Position numbers and translations under genes: made by a program
The notes under the pieces: model-generated
What the model was told of the DNA's origin: nothing
Seen by the model: only the letters and a program-made list of their open reading frames with translations
Database searches by the model: none
Shown: positions 35,573-49,980 of the stretch, one piece after another
How the letters are laid out: the number at the start of each line of letters is the position of its first letter
Position numbering within the stretch: position 1 is the stretch's first letter
Assembly (NCBI RefSeq): GCF_045679555.1
Contig: NC_092090.1
Coordinates: forward strand, 31,261,288 to 31,325,287
Direction: 5' to 3'
DNA length: 64,000 bases
DNA from: Salvelinus alpinus
Taxonomy: Eukaryota; Chordata; Actinopteri; Salmoniformes; Salmonidae

Positions 35573-36255
35573 GACCATGCCAAGGCCTGTCAAAGTGATG
35601 CAGGAAGGTGGCACCGTAGAGATCCCATAATTCATCATGTGATTCTATGGGTGGCACTGTGTGTCATGAAGTCTTTCTCAGGAACAGATTGCTGTCAATG
35701 ATTCCCATTGGATGACCGAACCTGTCAAGACCTGTCATGATCATTGGCAGCTAGCTGACTCAGGTTGGGTGGGTGGTTGCAGATACACACACTGAGATCT
35801 TGAGAATAACTATATCTGTTGGCCGGGGGGGTTCAACCAGAACAGCAGCTCATGTTTTCCCTTCCGGATGTCTCCAGATATAGGCCTACAAGCTAGTTCA
35901 GACTAACACACCCTACCTTCAAACTCACCATTGGCCTGAAATTGAACTGAAATTATTTAATATCATTCTTGTGATTTGAAAAGCAGCCCATTGGACAAGA
36001 TACATTTATATTGCTGTTTGCATTTTTGTATGACTGAATACATTCAAAGCGTTGGTTTGAAAAAGTCCAATCCTTTGTTTCCACTGTGTTTCATTAGGAC
36101 ACAAGCTAAACTGATTTCAGTCCCTTATTGCCTAGTTTTGAGTGAGAACAAAAACAAGTTTTAGTAAGGTCATCAGATGTGCCTTTCCTTCCTCTGAAAC
36201 AGTGACATCCCTTTGCGAGTCTGTTCAGAATCCATGGCTACTCATTACAGGCTGT
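35573..36255. other. No gene or repeat recognised
   Basis: Non-repetitive sequence between the LINE end and a small MITE. It has an ordinary AT content and no supported exon. Confidence 0.4.
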
Positions 36256-36452
36256 GGTAACACTTTATTTGGATAGTCCATCTGTAGATGCTCTACAGAC
36301 TATCAGTAACATTTTCAACTAACTAACTACTAACCCTAACCTTAACTCTTACCCTTATACTAAACCCTGACCGTAACCTTAGCAAGCAGTTGCTTATCAA
36401 TAGATCATTTGTTGATAGTATGAATCCGAACTATCCCCAAAAAAGTGTGACC
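36256..36452. mobile_element. Small MITE-like element, about 200 bp
   Basis: Imperfect inverted ends: ggtaacactttatttggata at the left and the complement of tatccccaaaaaagtgtgacc at the right. The interior includes an AACCCTAAC-like stretch that resembles telomere repeat only by chance. Confidence 0.6.
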
Positions 36453-36455
36453 CAG

Positions 36456-37422
36456 TGTAACGTGTACGCTAGGAGTCGGGAAGCAACTACAGGGAGTGAA
36501 TATTTAATAAATAAACGAAGATGGAACAATACAAGAAACACGAGTAGCGTACAGACATGAAACACAAACAGTCAATAACGCCTAGGGAAAGAACCAAAGG
36601 GAGTGACAGTTATAAGGAAGGTAATCAGGAAGGTGATGGAGTCCAGGTGAGTCTGATGAGGCGCTGTTGCGCGTAACGATGGTGACAGGTGTGCGTAATA
36701 ATAGACTGGTGACCTCGTGCACCGGAGAGGGAGTATACGTGACAGTAACCCCACCCTGACACGCGACTCCAGCCGCAGGACGCCGACCAGAGGGACGGTC
36801 CTGGGGACCAAAAGCGGGCCGATCGCTTCTGCTGAGGCGCGGAACCTGTCGAAGCCGGCTGAGGTATGGGAGCCTGCCGATCCAACCGAGTCTTGTGAAC
36901 CTGTCGAGCTAGCTGAGGCATGGGAGCCTGACGAGCTAGCTGAGGCATCCTCGGTATGGGAAAACCAAGAATTGAGAACCTGTTGAGCCAGCTGAGGCAT
37001 GGAAGCCTGACGAGCCTGCTGCGGTATCCCCCGTTGCTTCAGCAGAGGCCCTTGGACCCGACGTCACCAGTAAAAAAGGAATACAAAAATGTAAAATCGT
37101 TGTTGCTTCCCTTTGGTGAGGCGTTATTCTGTAAGGTGTACGCTAGAAGCTGGGAAGCAAGTACAGGGAGTGAATATTTAATGAATAAACGAACATGGAA
37201 CATTACAAGAAACACGAGTACCGTACATACATGAAACACAAACAGTCAATAACACATAGGGAAAGAACCAATGTGAGTGACAGTTATAGGGAAGGTAATC
37301 AGGAAGGTGATGGAGTCCAGGTGAGTCTGATGAGACGCTGGTGCGAGTAACAATGGTGACAGGTGTGAGTAATAATAAGCAGACTGGCGACCTCAAGCGC
37401 CGGAGAGGGAGTATACGTGACA
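36456..37422. mobile_element. Short two-LTR retroelement (TRIM/LARD-like)
   Basis: Two direct repeats, 36456-36744 (289 bp) and 37130-37422 (293 bp), both start TGTAA and end GTATACGTGACA. They enclose a 385-bp interior without pol. The interior has a tandem unit around gagctagctgaggcatggga. The flanks are cccag and tccag, a 5-bp duplication with one difference. The LTRs align easily but with scattered differences, so the insertion is not very recent. The 36572-37000 frame is not a gene. Confidence 0.85.
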
Positions 37423-37440
37423 TCCAGGCTGTTGAGGAAT

Positions 37441-39648
37441 GTCTACAGTGCCCTCAGAAAGTATTCACACACCTTGACTTTTTCCAGTTTGTTGTGTTAC
37501 AAATGTTTTACATTTATATTTTGTGTCACTGGCCTACACACAATACCCCATAATGTGAAATTGGAATTATGTTTTTAGAGATTTTTACAAATTAATACAA
37601 AATTAAAAGCTGAAATGCCTTGAGTCAATAAGTATTCAACCACTTTGTTATGGCAAGCCTAAATAAGTTCAGTAGTAAAAAAGTGCTTAAACCTGTTGAG
37701 GATGGGGGCGCTGTTGTGGCTATTTATGCTAATCGTGTAATTTTTTGAAACGGCTTCCCACAAAGTTCTTGATCGTACAATATGCATATTATTATTATTA
37801 TTGGATAGAAAACAGTCTATAGTTTCTATAGGAGTTGAAATTTTGTCTCTAAGTGGAACAGAGCCCATTCTACAGCAATTTCCCTGACATGGATTCAGAT
37901 TTCAGAAATGTTGGCCACTGCTCTGGAGTCAGTTAAAAGGGCACTGTTATTGATATGACTATACGGACACTGCTTACGTCTTCCCCTGGATGTCTTTACG
38001 TGATGACGATTTGAATCAGGTCGATTGCGCGTTCACAGGCACTATAAATTAAAAAACCCTGAGGCTAGTCAGTCTTTTGGAGCTGCGTCAAGCGCCTAGA
38101 GGCCACCGACCCGCACCTGTTCCAAGCATTAGTGGAGGGAGTAATATTACTCGGGTCATGTTTCTACTCGTTATGGGAGTTAAAAACATCATAAGGTAGT
38201 TAATTTAAAGCGTTTTATAGCAATTTATATCCGTTTAGTGCGATTTTGGGACATTTATTTCTGAAACGCTGTGAGTTGCTGGGCACGCTTCCAGTTCATC
38301 CCGAACGCAGTTGGCATTTCCACATGGCAAGAGGACAGCTTTCCACCAAAAGACGATTGGACCCAAGAAAGGATCCTTTGCCCAAGATACCGATGGAAGA
38401 ACAGCTCAAAGTAGGACATTTTTATTATGATAAATCGTGTTTCTGTCGAAAAGTGTTAGTGGCTTCGGACGCCATGTTTTTTGACGTAGCTTCGCTTGGC
38501 GCAAGCTGTATTGAAAAGTAAGGATAATTTAAAAAATGTAATTCCGCGATTGTATTAAGAATTAAATTGTCTATCAATCCCTGTCCACCCTGTATTTTTT
38601 AGTCACGTTTATGAGTATTTATGTATAAGAGTAGATCACTGTCTAAGTGGCGCACAGACTTTTTCTGACCAGCTGAGCTACATTTCACATTGTCTAACCA
38701 TGATTTTGGTGGCTAAATATAAACATTTTCGATCAAACTCTATATGGATTGTGTAATATGATGTTACAGGAGTGTCATCTGAAGAATTCTGAGAAGGTTA
38801 GTGAAAAAATTAATATATTTTGGCGATGTTTACTTTTATCGCTCACTTTGGCTAGAATCAATGCTGGGCTGCTATGTGCTATGTGCTATGCTAATATAAC
38901 GATTTATTGTGTTTTCGCTGTAAGACACTTAGAAAATCTGAAATATTGTCTGTATTCACAGGATCTGTGTCTTTCGATTCGTGTATGCTGTGTATTTTTA
39001 CGAAATGTTTGATGATTAGTAAGTAGGTAAACACGTTGCTCTAAGTAGTTTTTCTATTCCATTTGTGACGGTGGGTGCAATTGTAAACTATGATATCTAC
39101 CTGAAATATGCACTTTTTTCTAACAAAACCTATCCCATACCATAAATATGTTATCAGACTGTCATCTGATGAGTTTTTTTATTGGTTAGGGGCTATAAAT
39201 ATCTTAGTTTAGCCGAATTGGTGATAGCTACTGGTGTTGGTGGACAAATAAAAGATGGTGGATTATGCTAATGTGTTTTTAGGTAATAGATGTACATCTT
39301 TACATATTGTGTCTTCCCTGTAAAACATTTTAAAAATCGGACATGTTGACTGGATTCACAAGATCTGTGTCTTTCATTAGCTGTATTGGACTTTAATGTG
39401 TGAAAGTTAAATATTTAAAAAAAATATTTTTTTTGAATTTCGCGGCACTGGTTTTTCAGTGGGGGTGGGGGGGGAGTGCCGCTAGCGGCACTCTCATCCT
39501 AGACAGGTTAACAAGTCACAAAATAAGTTCCATGGTCTCACTCTGTGTGCAATATTAGTGTATTAACAGAATTTTTTAATGATTACCTCATCTCTGTACC
39601 CCACACATACAATTATCTGTAAGGTCCCTCAGCCGAGCATTGACGGGA
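37441..39648. mobile_element. Tc1-like remnant, cut by a TTAA element and truncated
   Basis: The left end, cagtgccctcagaaagtatt, is a Tc1-type terminal repeat. The sequence continues to 37690 and resumes at 39512 (caagtcacaaaataagtt) to about 39648, where it is truncated at the gypsy sequence. No transposase frame is left. Confidence 0.75.
37691..39507. mobile_element. Non-autonomous TTAA-targeting (piggyBac-like) element, 1.8 kb
   Basis: TTAA flanks both ends (37687-37690 and 39508-39511). Terminal repeats are acctgttgaggatgggggcg at the left and, on the complement at the right, cctgtctaggatgagagtgc. Removing it restores a continuous Tc1-like sequence (gtgcTTAAcaagtcac), which fixes the boundaries. 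No transposase was seen; short frames such as 38246-38521 are unrecognised. Confidence 0.78.
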
Positions 39649-42600
39649 TGACTCGTCAGTAGATGGGAGAATACTGGCGAGTCAGATACAGTCTCCAGCT
39701 GCCGACATGGTACACACCTTGCTTCCGGCCAACCTGCGGTGGGACAATGGTCAGTTGGACATTCCTGCTTTCATAGACTCTGGGGCTACCGGCTGTTTTC
39801 TAGATCGCACATTAGCTCGCCAACAGGGGCTGCCTCTCATTGAGCTGGACATTCCATTGTCGGTCATTGTGCTGGATGGTCAACCCCTAGGGTCTGGGAA
39901 GGTGAAGCAACTCACCATGCCTATTCAGCTACGAGTTCTGGATTACCATGTGGCGCTTATCCAGTTACATCTGGTGGAATCCGCTGAGCTTCCCCTGGTT
40001 CTTGAACATCTGTGGCTTTCCACCCATAATCCTCAAATTGACTGGCCCTCAGGAAGAGTTCTGGGATGGAATCCTTCATGCCAGTTCACCTGCCAGTAGC
40101 TCTCTCCACCCCTTTCCGGCCCTGCTCGTCTGGAGGCTTCTGACTCTCCTGTTCCCCCAACTGGGGATGACAAGCCTGATCTTTCCCGTGTACCTCGGGA
40201 TTACTGGGATCTGGGTCAGGATTTCAGCAAACGAAGGGCCAGCGAACTACCTCCACAGGTCCTACGATTGTGCCATCGACCTCCTGCCCGGCACCACTCC
40301 TCCGAGAGGAGGGCTGTATTCTCACTCAGGTCCAGAGACTGCAGCCATGAACAGTTATCTTAAGGAGGTGCTGGCGGCTGATTTTATTCGGCAGTCCACT
40401 TCACCTGCAGGAGCGGGTTTTTTTTTGTTGGGAAGAAGGATGGGGGATTACGTCCTTGTATCGATTACCGGGGTTTGAATAACATTACCATCAAGAACTG
40501 TTACCCTCTTCCTCTTATATTGTCAGCTTTTGAGATACTACAGGAAGCTACGATTTTCTCAAGATTGGATTTAGGGAACGCGTACAATCTGGTGCGCATC
40601 AGACAAGGAGACGAGTGGAAGACAGCGTTCAACACCCCTAATGGACATTATGAGTCCCGGGCCATGCCGTTTGGACTAATGCTCCCGCTGTTTTCCATGC
40701 CCTAGTTAATGATGTGCTGCGCAACTTCCTTCACCAGTTCATGTTTGTGTACCTGGATGACATCATCTTCTCCAGGTCTATGGTTGAACACATCCAACAT
40801 GCTCGCAATGTCCTTCAGACTCCTCTCTCATCACTTGTTCGTGAAGGCCGAAAAGTGTGAGTTTAACGTACCTCAGATATCTTCCTGGGCTACATTGTGT
40901 CTCAAGGCTGTGTAAGGATGGACTCCCAAAAGGTAGAAGCGATGGTCAACTGGTCGCGTCCCAGCACTGTCAAGCAAGTCCAGCGTTTTTGGGGGTTTTG
41001 CTAATTTCTACCGGAGATTTGTGAGATACTTTAGTTCTGTGGCTGTGCCATTGACAGCACTCACCAAGGGCTCGGCTGGGCATGTATGCTGGACCTCTGC
41101 TGCTCAGAAGGCGTTCCAGGACCTGAAACGTTGGTTTCTTCTGCACTCATTCTTGTTCATGCGGATCCTTCTCTTCCCTTCGTGGTAGAGGTGGACGCCT
41201 CTGACGTTGGCGTGGGTGTGGTTCTGTCTCAGCGCTCAACTAAAAACCAAAAGCTTCATCCCTGTGCCTTCTTCTCCAGGCGTGATGCCAGAAATCGGTA
41301 GCTTCTTGCAGTCAAACTGGCTTTGGAGGAGTGGCGGCACTGGTTGGAGGGTTCGGAACACCCCTTTACGGTTTGGACTGACCACAAGAAACCTGGCCTA
41401 CATCCAGGAGGCTAAACGCCTCAGTCCCCGGCAGGCTCGTTGGGCTCTCTTCCTCACTCGGTTCAGATTCACGTTATCTTATCGTCCGGGGTCCAAGAAC
41501 GTGAAGCAGGACGCCTTTTCTCGCCAGTTTCCCAGCTCCAGTGAGGATCGGCAGCGTAGGATCCATCATCCCCAGGTCGCTCATCCTCGCACCGGTGTCC
41601 TGGGGTATAGAGACTGTAGTGAGGGAGGCGCATGGTAGGGAGACAGTTCCAGACGGCTGTCCACCTAACAGACTTTTTGTCTCTATTGGGGCACGGTTCA
41701 AGGTACTTAAGTGGGCTCACTCGTCGCGTCTCCCCTCTCACCCGGGAGTGCAGCGAACGCTAGAATTTTTGAAGAGGGGGATTTTGTTGGCCCTCGGCGG
41801 AGGCTGACACTCGGACCTTCGTGGCAGTTTGTCCGACCTGCGCCCGGAAAGAAATTCCTCGTCAGCAACTGAGACTGCTCAGTTAGTCATTCAGAATCTT
41901 TTCCGCCTTCACGGACTTCCTCTGGACATCGTCTCCGACCGGGGCCCCCAGTTTGCCTCCAGATTCTGGAGGGAATTCTGTACTCTTCTGGGGTCATCAG
42001 CCAGTCTGTCCTTGGGATATCACCCTCAGTCCAACGGTCAAACGGAGCGGGTGAACCAGGATCTGGAGACCACCTTTTTTTTTTTTTTTTTCACCTTTAT
42101 TTAACCAGGTAGGCTAGTTGAGAACAAGTTCTCATTTAGAACTGCGACCTGGCCAAGATAAAGCATAGCAGTGTGAACAGACAACAACACAGAGTTACAC
42201 ATGGAGTAAACAATAAACAAGTCAATAACACAGTAGGGAAAAAAATGAGTCTATGTACATTGTGTGCAAAAGGCATGAGGAGGTAGGCAATAAATAGGCC
42301 ATAGGAGCGAATAATTACAATTTAGCAGATTAACACTGGAGTGATAAATCATCAGATAATCATGTGCAAGTAGAGATACTGGTGTGCAAAAGAGCAGAAA
42401 AGTAAATAAATAAAAACAGTAAGGGGATGAGGTAGGTAAATTGGGTGGGCTGTTTACAGATGGACTATGTACAGCTGCAGCAATCGGTTAGCTGCTCAGA
42501 TAGCAGATGTTTAAAGTTGGTGAGGGAAATAAAAGGTTCTGTCTCAGCAGAACTGTCCACCAACCCCGCCACTTGGTGGACAGCACCTTCCCTGGGTACG

Positions 42601-42700
42601 CACACAAAACTCTCCAGTGTTCCTCCACCGGCCTGTCACCATTCCAGGTGTTGTACGGTTACCAGCCACTACATTCTCACACTCCCCTGTGTATTTGGAG
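39649..42700 (+). mobile_element. Ty3/gypsy retrotransposon pol remnant
   Basis: Order of motifs on the plus strand: protease FIDSGATGCFLD (about 39770), RT with CIDYRG and [14 protein letters not shown] (40450-40600), catalytic VYLDDIIFS (about 40750), RNase [16 protein letters not shown] (about 41190), integrase HPGVQRTLEFL (about 41740) and [15 protein letters not shown] followed by [13 protein letters not shown] (41930-42060). A LINE tail interrupts it at 42075-42543, after which integrase C-terminal sequence (STGLSPFQVLYGYQP) resumes to about 42700. Gag and both LTRs are missing and several frames are shifted, so the copy is dead. Confidence 0.9.
42075..42543 (-). mobile_element. LINE 3' tail inserted in gypsy pol
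   Basis: A T-run followed by cacctttatttaaccaggta and the gttgagaacaagttctc hairpin mark a LINE 3' end in minus orientation. The sequence aligns with 63363-63790 and, in the opposite direction, with 43950-44390. The break is within integrase just after VNQDLE. Confidence 0.85.
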
Positions 42701-44400
42701 GCGATTTACAAAATAGCCTCCAATACCCTACTCAATAAATTGGATGCAGTATATCACAGTGTAGCGGTATTAATTAGAGAAGGGTAAAGAAGATTTTGTT
42801 CGGGCGCAAGGCAGGTATTAACCATGCCGAAAGAAAAATAGTAGAACAGCGAGAGTACCACTACCAGACCCACACACATCAGCAGAAGAGACTGCCTAGA
42901 GTGTAGCCTGTTGACCAGATAGCCAGCGGAGAGAAAAAAGAATACACACCCTATAGATCCCACATCACAGCACAGTCCTTCCACAATTCTTGGTAACCTC
43001 ACCAAGCATACCTCATATAATAATAATGGCAGAGCAAATAAACAGCAACTTCATACAATAAAGAATGAACCCAGTCATCACACAGAGGATTTGCAATAGT
43101 TTGTATTCTCTTCCAGGGGAGGAGTGCAGAGGGTATGAATGTGTGGTGTTCATATACACACTAGTCCAGCTCCAATGAAACTTCAATGCATTTAGGAAAA
43201 TAGAGTCGGTTGCAGTGTAAAGCACTGGAACATAGCGGGCAGAGAAAGAGAGAAAGGGAACAAGAGAGGGCTTAGCTGTGGTCTTGAGGTGCAGGGGTAC
43301 GATCTGACTGTCCGATGGTGTGTTGGGTTGTAGTTGAACGCTTCGCAACAATGTTGCTACTAATCCATTTGATCCATAACCGTCGCGGTCCCAAATGAGA
43401 ACAACCACGTCGTCGAGCGATCACACCGAGGATTGATCCAAACACTGTACAACCACATACGCTGAAGACAAACAAAAAACCTCTGCAGCATAGCACACAC
43501 AACCAAAACTGTCGCGCCACCCAAGAGCTCCTCCCCAAAAAGCTGAACGAGCTCTTTTATTTTCTCCTTCCTACTGCTCATGCGCTCTTAAAGTGGCAGC
43601 GCACGGTGAAGGCTCCGTGCAGGATTTCGCCACAACAGTGCCATCCGTTTTGTCACCAAAGCCCCATATACTACCCACCACTGTGACCTGTACGCTCTCG
43701 TTGGCTGGCCCTCGCTTCATACTCGTCGCCAAACCCACTGGCTCCAGGTCATCTACAAGACCCTGCTAGGTAAAGTCCCCCCTTATCTCAGCTCGCTGGT
43801 CACCATAGCAGTACCCACCTGTAGCACGCGCTCCAGCAGGTATATCTCTCTGGTCACCCCCAAAACCAATTCTTCCTTTGGCCGCCTCTCCTTCCAGTTC
43901 TCTGCTGCCAATGACTGGAATGAACTACAACAATCTCTGAAACTGGAAACACTTATCTCCCTCACTAGCTTTAAACACCAGCTGTCAGAGCAGCTCACAG
44001 ATTACTGCACCTGTACATAGCCCATCTATAATTTAGCCCAAACAATTACCTGTATTTATTTATTTTGCTCCTTTGCACCCCATTATTTCTATTTCTACTT
44101 CGCACATTCTTCCACTGCAAATCTACCATTCCAGTGTTTTACTTGCTATATTGTATTTACTTCGCCACCATGGTCTTTTTTTGCCTTTACCTCCCTTATC
44201 TCACCTCATTTGCTCACATCGTATATAGACTTATTTTCCTACTGTATTATTTACTGTATGTTTGTTTTACTCCATGTGTAACTCTGTGTTGTTGTATGTG
44301 TCGAACTGCTTTGCTTTATCTTGGCCAGGTCGCAATTATAGATGAGAACTTGTTCTCAACTTGCCTACCTGGTTAAATAAAGGTGAAATAAAAAATAAAT
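42700..44400 (+). mobile_element. L2-like LINE 3' portion cut by a solo LTR
   Basis: Starts near gcgatttacaaaatagcc and runs to 42759, then resumes at 43635 (acagtgccatccgttttgtc). The C-terminal ORF2 sequence includes SFGRLSFQFSAANDWNELQ (about 43880-43930). The 3' UTR ends gttctcaacttgcctacctggttaaataaagg, then an A/T-rich tail. Confidence 0.85.
42760..43634 (-). mobile_element. Solo LTR, 875 bp, in a LINE
   Basis: Starts TGTAGCGGTATTAATT and ends CGCCACA. The 4-bp duplication acag is at 42756-42759 and 43635-43638. Removing it joins gcagtatatcacag to tgccatccgttttg, giving an uninterrupted LINE. Open frames on the minus strand (42754-43005, 43013-43408, 43360-43581) are LTR sequence without homology. 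The strand is tentative. Confidence 0.82.
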
Positions 44401-45550
44401 AAAATAAAACAGCAGTCATACCAGATGTTAGTCTCACATATCGTAGAGATAGCACAACACTGGGAGATGTTGGCATGGTTGGATTAGCGTTATATCTTTC
44501 TGCTTGCTTCATCAATACATCTAGTTCTCTAGAATACAAAACACTGTTTTCTCAGTGTACTGCTGATGTACTTTCTGCCTGGCAGTAATCAGCTACTTGG
44601 CTTATTTTGTCACACAAATTCATGGGTGCTGATGATTTATTGTGCTGGTGTCAGCCTGATCGTTATCTCAAAGTGATAGTGTCTTCATATTTCAGATCAG
44701 ATGTTTGAATGATTCATCTGCTTGGTGTTAAGATCCTGATTGCCAAAGCCACAGATTAACATGAGGGACAGATAGCAGGGGTCTATAAATCAGGCATGAC
44801 TGTGTGCTTGTGCTCAGGATGTTCATGACAGCTGTCACACAGCTGTCAATCACATCAGGACTCCCAATCAGTTAGCCAATCAAATCGTCTCCTCGTCATT
44901 CTTTGACAATCAGCTCCAACAGGGCTGTCACTGTCAGAAACATATCGTTAGTCTTCTTCTCTCCCCCATTCCTAACAGAGAACACAACCATCCCGTTTTT
45001 CCAAAACAAAAACAGAAGGTGCTTGCCGACACGCACCTCCTTTCACGTCCCAGCCAGCCACACCCTGTAATGTCAGAAATGTGTAGCATTTGTCACACCA
45101 AGCGTTTAAAAAGAAGTGATGCCCAATGTGAGTATTTCACAACCATCATCTCTGTGACTAGAGAGGTCTTAGGCCCACGGCTAGGCTGCTTGGGTGTGAC
45201 GCAGGTTCATTTGTACAGGACCTTTGTCATTTTTTCCAATGTGAAACTGTCAGTGAGTGCTTCCCGATAATTCAGGTGTAACAAGTTTTGACATTGAGTG
45301 AAATAGTGATCCATAAATTAACAGCATGGGGCTAGTATACTTTATGACACTGAGGATATTGGTGAGGATGTGACATTGGTATGAAATCTGTGCCACTTCC
45401 CCACTCCAGTGTCACAATACCAATACCAACTGTATTTGAAGTACAAAGACAAACACTATGGACACCAACCATGAACACCAACCATACACACTCCTCATTA
45501 GATATGCGCCACAGCCATTGGCTAAAAAAGGAGGTACAAAGCAAGGCACA
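44401..45550. other. No gene or repeat recognised
   Basis: Single-copy-looking intergenic sequence with no supported exon, RNA gene or element ends. Confidence 0.4.
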
Positions 45551-45552
45551 TA

Positions 45553-47174
<1,622 letters not shown>

Positions 47175-47176
47175 TA

Positions 47177-47575
47177 TATAGAGCCTTCATTGAGGTGAGA
47201 ACTAAACAAGAAAAACACTTTGTTGGGGAGAGTGGGACAGATCCACTGCGGCGTGTACAGGCAGTAATGATAAAAAGCCATGGCCCCAAAGCCATGAGTG
47301 CATGAAGCCAGCTGGTTCCCATTGTTACCTTTAGTCTTGGAGTTTGATCAATGGTAGGCATTGTCGCCTATGTGCAGGTCCAGAATCTATAATTCCCTAC
47401 CCTTGTCTATGATTAAAATTTACTATGAAATGGACCCAAAACATAAGATGGACACAAGACATTAGAGTACTCTCATAGGGTGAGATTCTTCGGTACAACA
47501 TGGACCACATAGAATCTTGTCCTCACTTAGGTAGTGTTAGAGGTTTTCTTGGAGTTTGCCTGGTCTTTATTCCCT
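47177..47575. other. No gene or repeat recognised
   Basis: A short stretch between two transposons. A minus frame at 47143-47361 is unrecognised. Confidence 0.35.
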
Positions 47576-48626
47576 AATGGGTCTGGGGATAGGTGGGACT
47601 GTAGCGTCCCACCTGGCCAACATCCGCTGAAATGGCAGAGCGCCAAATTCCAATTAAATTACTATAAATATTAAACTTTCATGAAATCACAAGTGCAATA
47701 CATCAAAATAAAGCTTAACTTGTTGTTAATCCAGCCAAGGTGTCATATTTCAAAAAGGCTTTACGGCGAAAGCAAACCATGCGATTATCTGAGGACAGCC
47801 TCCAGCACACAAATGCATAACAAATCATTTTCAACCAGGGAGTTGCGACACGAAAGTCAGAAATAGCGATATAATATATGCTTTACCTTTGAAGATCTTC
47901 TTCTGCTGGCACTCCAAAAGGTCTCAGTTACATTACAAATGGTCCTTTTGTTCGATAAATTTCTTCTTTATATCCATAAAAACTCAGTTTACCTGGTGCG
48001 CTTCAGTCAATAATCCACTCGGTTTCCATCGTTCAAAATGCATACAAAATGAATCCCAAACGTTACCAATATACTTATCCAAACAAATCAATCAACGTTT
48101 ACAATCAATCCTTAGGTACCCTATTACGCAAATAAATAATACAATTTAAGGCGGGGAATCGTTAATGTCTTTACCGGAGAAGAAGAACACGCTATCTCAG
48201 CCATGCGCATGGAAACACTACAGCCAAAATGGGAGCCATTAGAAAAACTACTTGTTCTCCCTCATTTTTCCAAAAACTAGCCTGAAACTCTTTCTAAAGA
48301 CTGTTGACATCTAGTGGAAGCCCTAGGAACTGCAACCGAGCACGATTGCGCCCTATTATAAAAGTGCCAGCCATTGAAATCAGTGGTAGGATGAAAAAAC
48401 ATTTTTTGGGAATGATTTAACCTCGGGGTTTCGCCTGCCATTTCAGTTCTGTTATACTCACATACATTATTTTAACAGTTTTAGAAACTTTAGAGTGTTT
48501 TCTATCCAAATCTACCAAATATATTATATGCATATCCTAACTCCTGGGCCTGAGTAGCAGGCAGTTTACTTTGGGCACGCTTTTCATCCAGAGGTCAAAA
48601 TACCGCCCCCTATCCCAAAGAAGTTT
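47576..48626. mobile_element. Non-autonomous element related to the TTAA family
   Basis: Imperfect inverted ends: ggggataggtgggactgtag at the left and, on the complement at the right, gggatagggggcggtatttt. Just inside the right end (complement) it shares an atatgcata / ttggatagaaaaca block with the 37691 element. A TTAA lies by the right end (agttttaaac), but no left TTAA was found. Family assignment is an inference. Confidence 0.6.
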
Positions 48627-48754
48627 TAAACTGTTTTGGTATGTGAAGAATCATCCTCTTCATCCTTACAGCGAGGCCTTAAATCCCGGCTGAGGACGGC
48701 CAAAGTGCCTCTCCCCCAAGAGGGTGAGTTGAGGTGTCCTAATGACAGAGGTGT

Positions 48755-49490
48755 AAAGTAACTAATTAACTACTCTTGTTATTGTAATTGAGTAGTTTTT
48801 CTAAGTACTTGTACTTTTTTCAGTATTTTTCCAAATCAGTACTCTTTTCACCCCTGGTGAGTAAGTGAAATAGTTTTTTTTTAAGTCAGTGAGTGAGTTA
48901 GTGAGGAAAGAGGGACTGAGTGAGTGAGGGTGAATGGGTGAGTGAGTGAATGTCAGCTGGTCACATGGACAAATAACAAACAAGTAACAGAGGGGTGAAT
49001 GAGGAATTGAATGGGTGAAAGAATTAGAAACGTTTATTTCTGGAGTCTGAAATATATTGAAAACTGGCAACATTATTGTTTATTCACTGAATTTTTTGTA
49101 GATTTTTATTTATCAATACATTTTATGTTTAATTTATTTTAAAATGTTATAAGTATATTTTTAACAAATCCTTATTTTTTTTACATACATATGTGCCTTG
49201 TTGCAATTCATAAAATAAATGAACGTAGTTCCTACTATAGAATAATTTCCTCTCTTCTTTTAAAAAATGTTACGCATGGAAAAGATCATGTGTAACAACA
49301 TTCAGGTAACATTAGCAAAATTAGCTAATTATGAAGGTCAATATTTTCATTTAAAAATTAACTCAATTACTTGTACACTGAGTACTTTTTACTTTTACTT
49401 TTTTTACACCAGTAATTTTACTTCTACTTGAGTAAAATTTCATAAAAATAACAAAACTTCTACTTGAGTAGGCTATTTCAGTACTCTCTC
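48755..49490. repeat. Possible MITE with GTGA-rich interior
   Basis: Inverted ends (ggtgtaaagtaactaa near 48750 and the complement of tttactttttttacacc near 49400) are rich in thymidine/adenosine runs. A gagtgagtgaatg-type simple repeat fills 48861-48955. No target duplication was established. Confidence 0.45.
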
Positions 49491-49980
49491 TATGCCTGCC
49501 TAATGAGCAGATCTTTATTGGCTGAGCGTTTGCGTTATCCTGCTCTAGCCAATAGGATTGCTAGTTGGTCCTCGGTAAAGGTCTGCTTATCTTTACACTC
49601 AGGACTCTACATGTTAGTGTGGACATCTAGACTTACTCGACCCTGGTCCCAGCCCCACCGAGGCTACATCAGATCTTCCCAAGACTTTAGGATCTGAGGT
49701 CATAGTTCACATCAACACAGAAGCCTGTCCTAACTAATAGATCTAAGTATTGTAATTTACAAACAAATTGAGTTTAATTGATGGATCTTGAGTGACTTGA
49801 ATAAAGAAGTGGAAAACAAATCAAGGATAATAATTGTGTTGGAGAGTGCTATGCATTCGTTTATATAGATTCCTAGAAAGTAATCCATAGTGGCAGATTC
49901 CTTGCTAGCATGCTCTAAAAAGCCTCATTCATGTTTTCTAGCAATTGAATACCATCACAAGATACTGTATACAATGACTA

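Noticed and set aside
36320-36375. Telomere-like AACCCTAAC stretch
   Set aside because: Only a few degenerate units inside a MITE; not an interstitial telomere array.
36572-37000. Ser/Ala-rich repetitive minus-strand frame
   Set aside because: Comes from the tandem repeat inside the short two-LTR element.
43013-43581. Minus-strand frames with apparent membrane segments
   Set aside because: Within the 875-bp solo LTR, not conserved and flanked by a target duplication.
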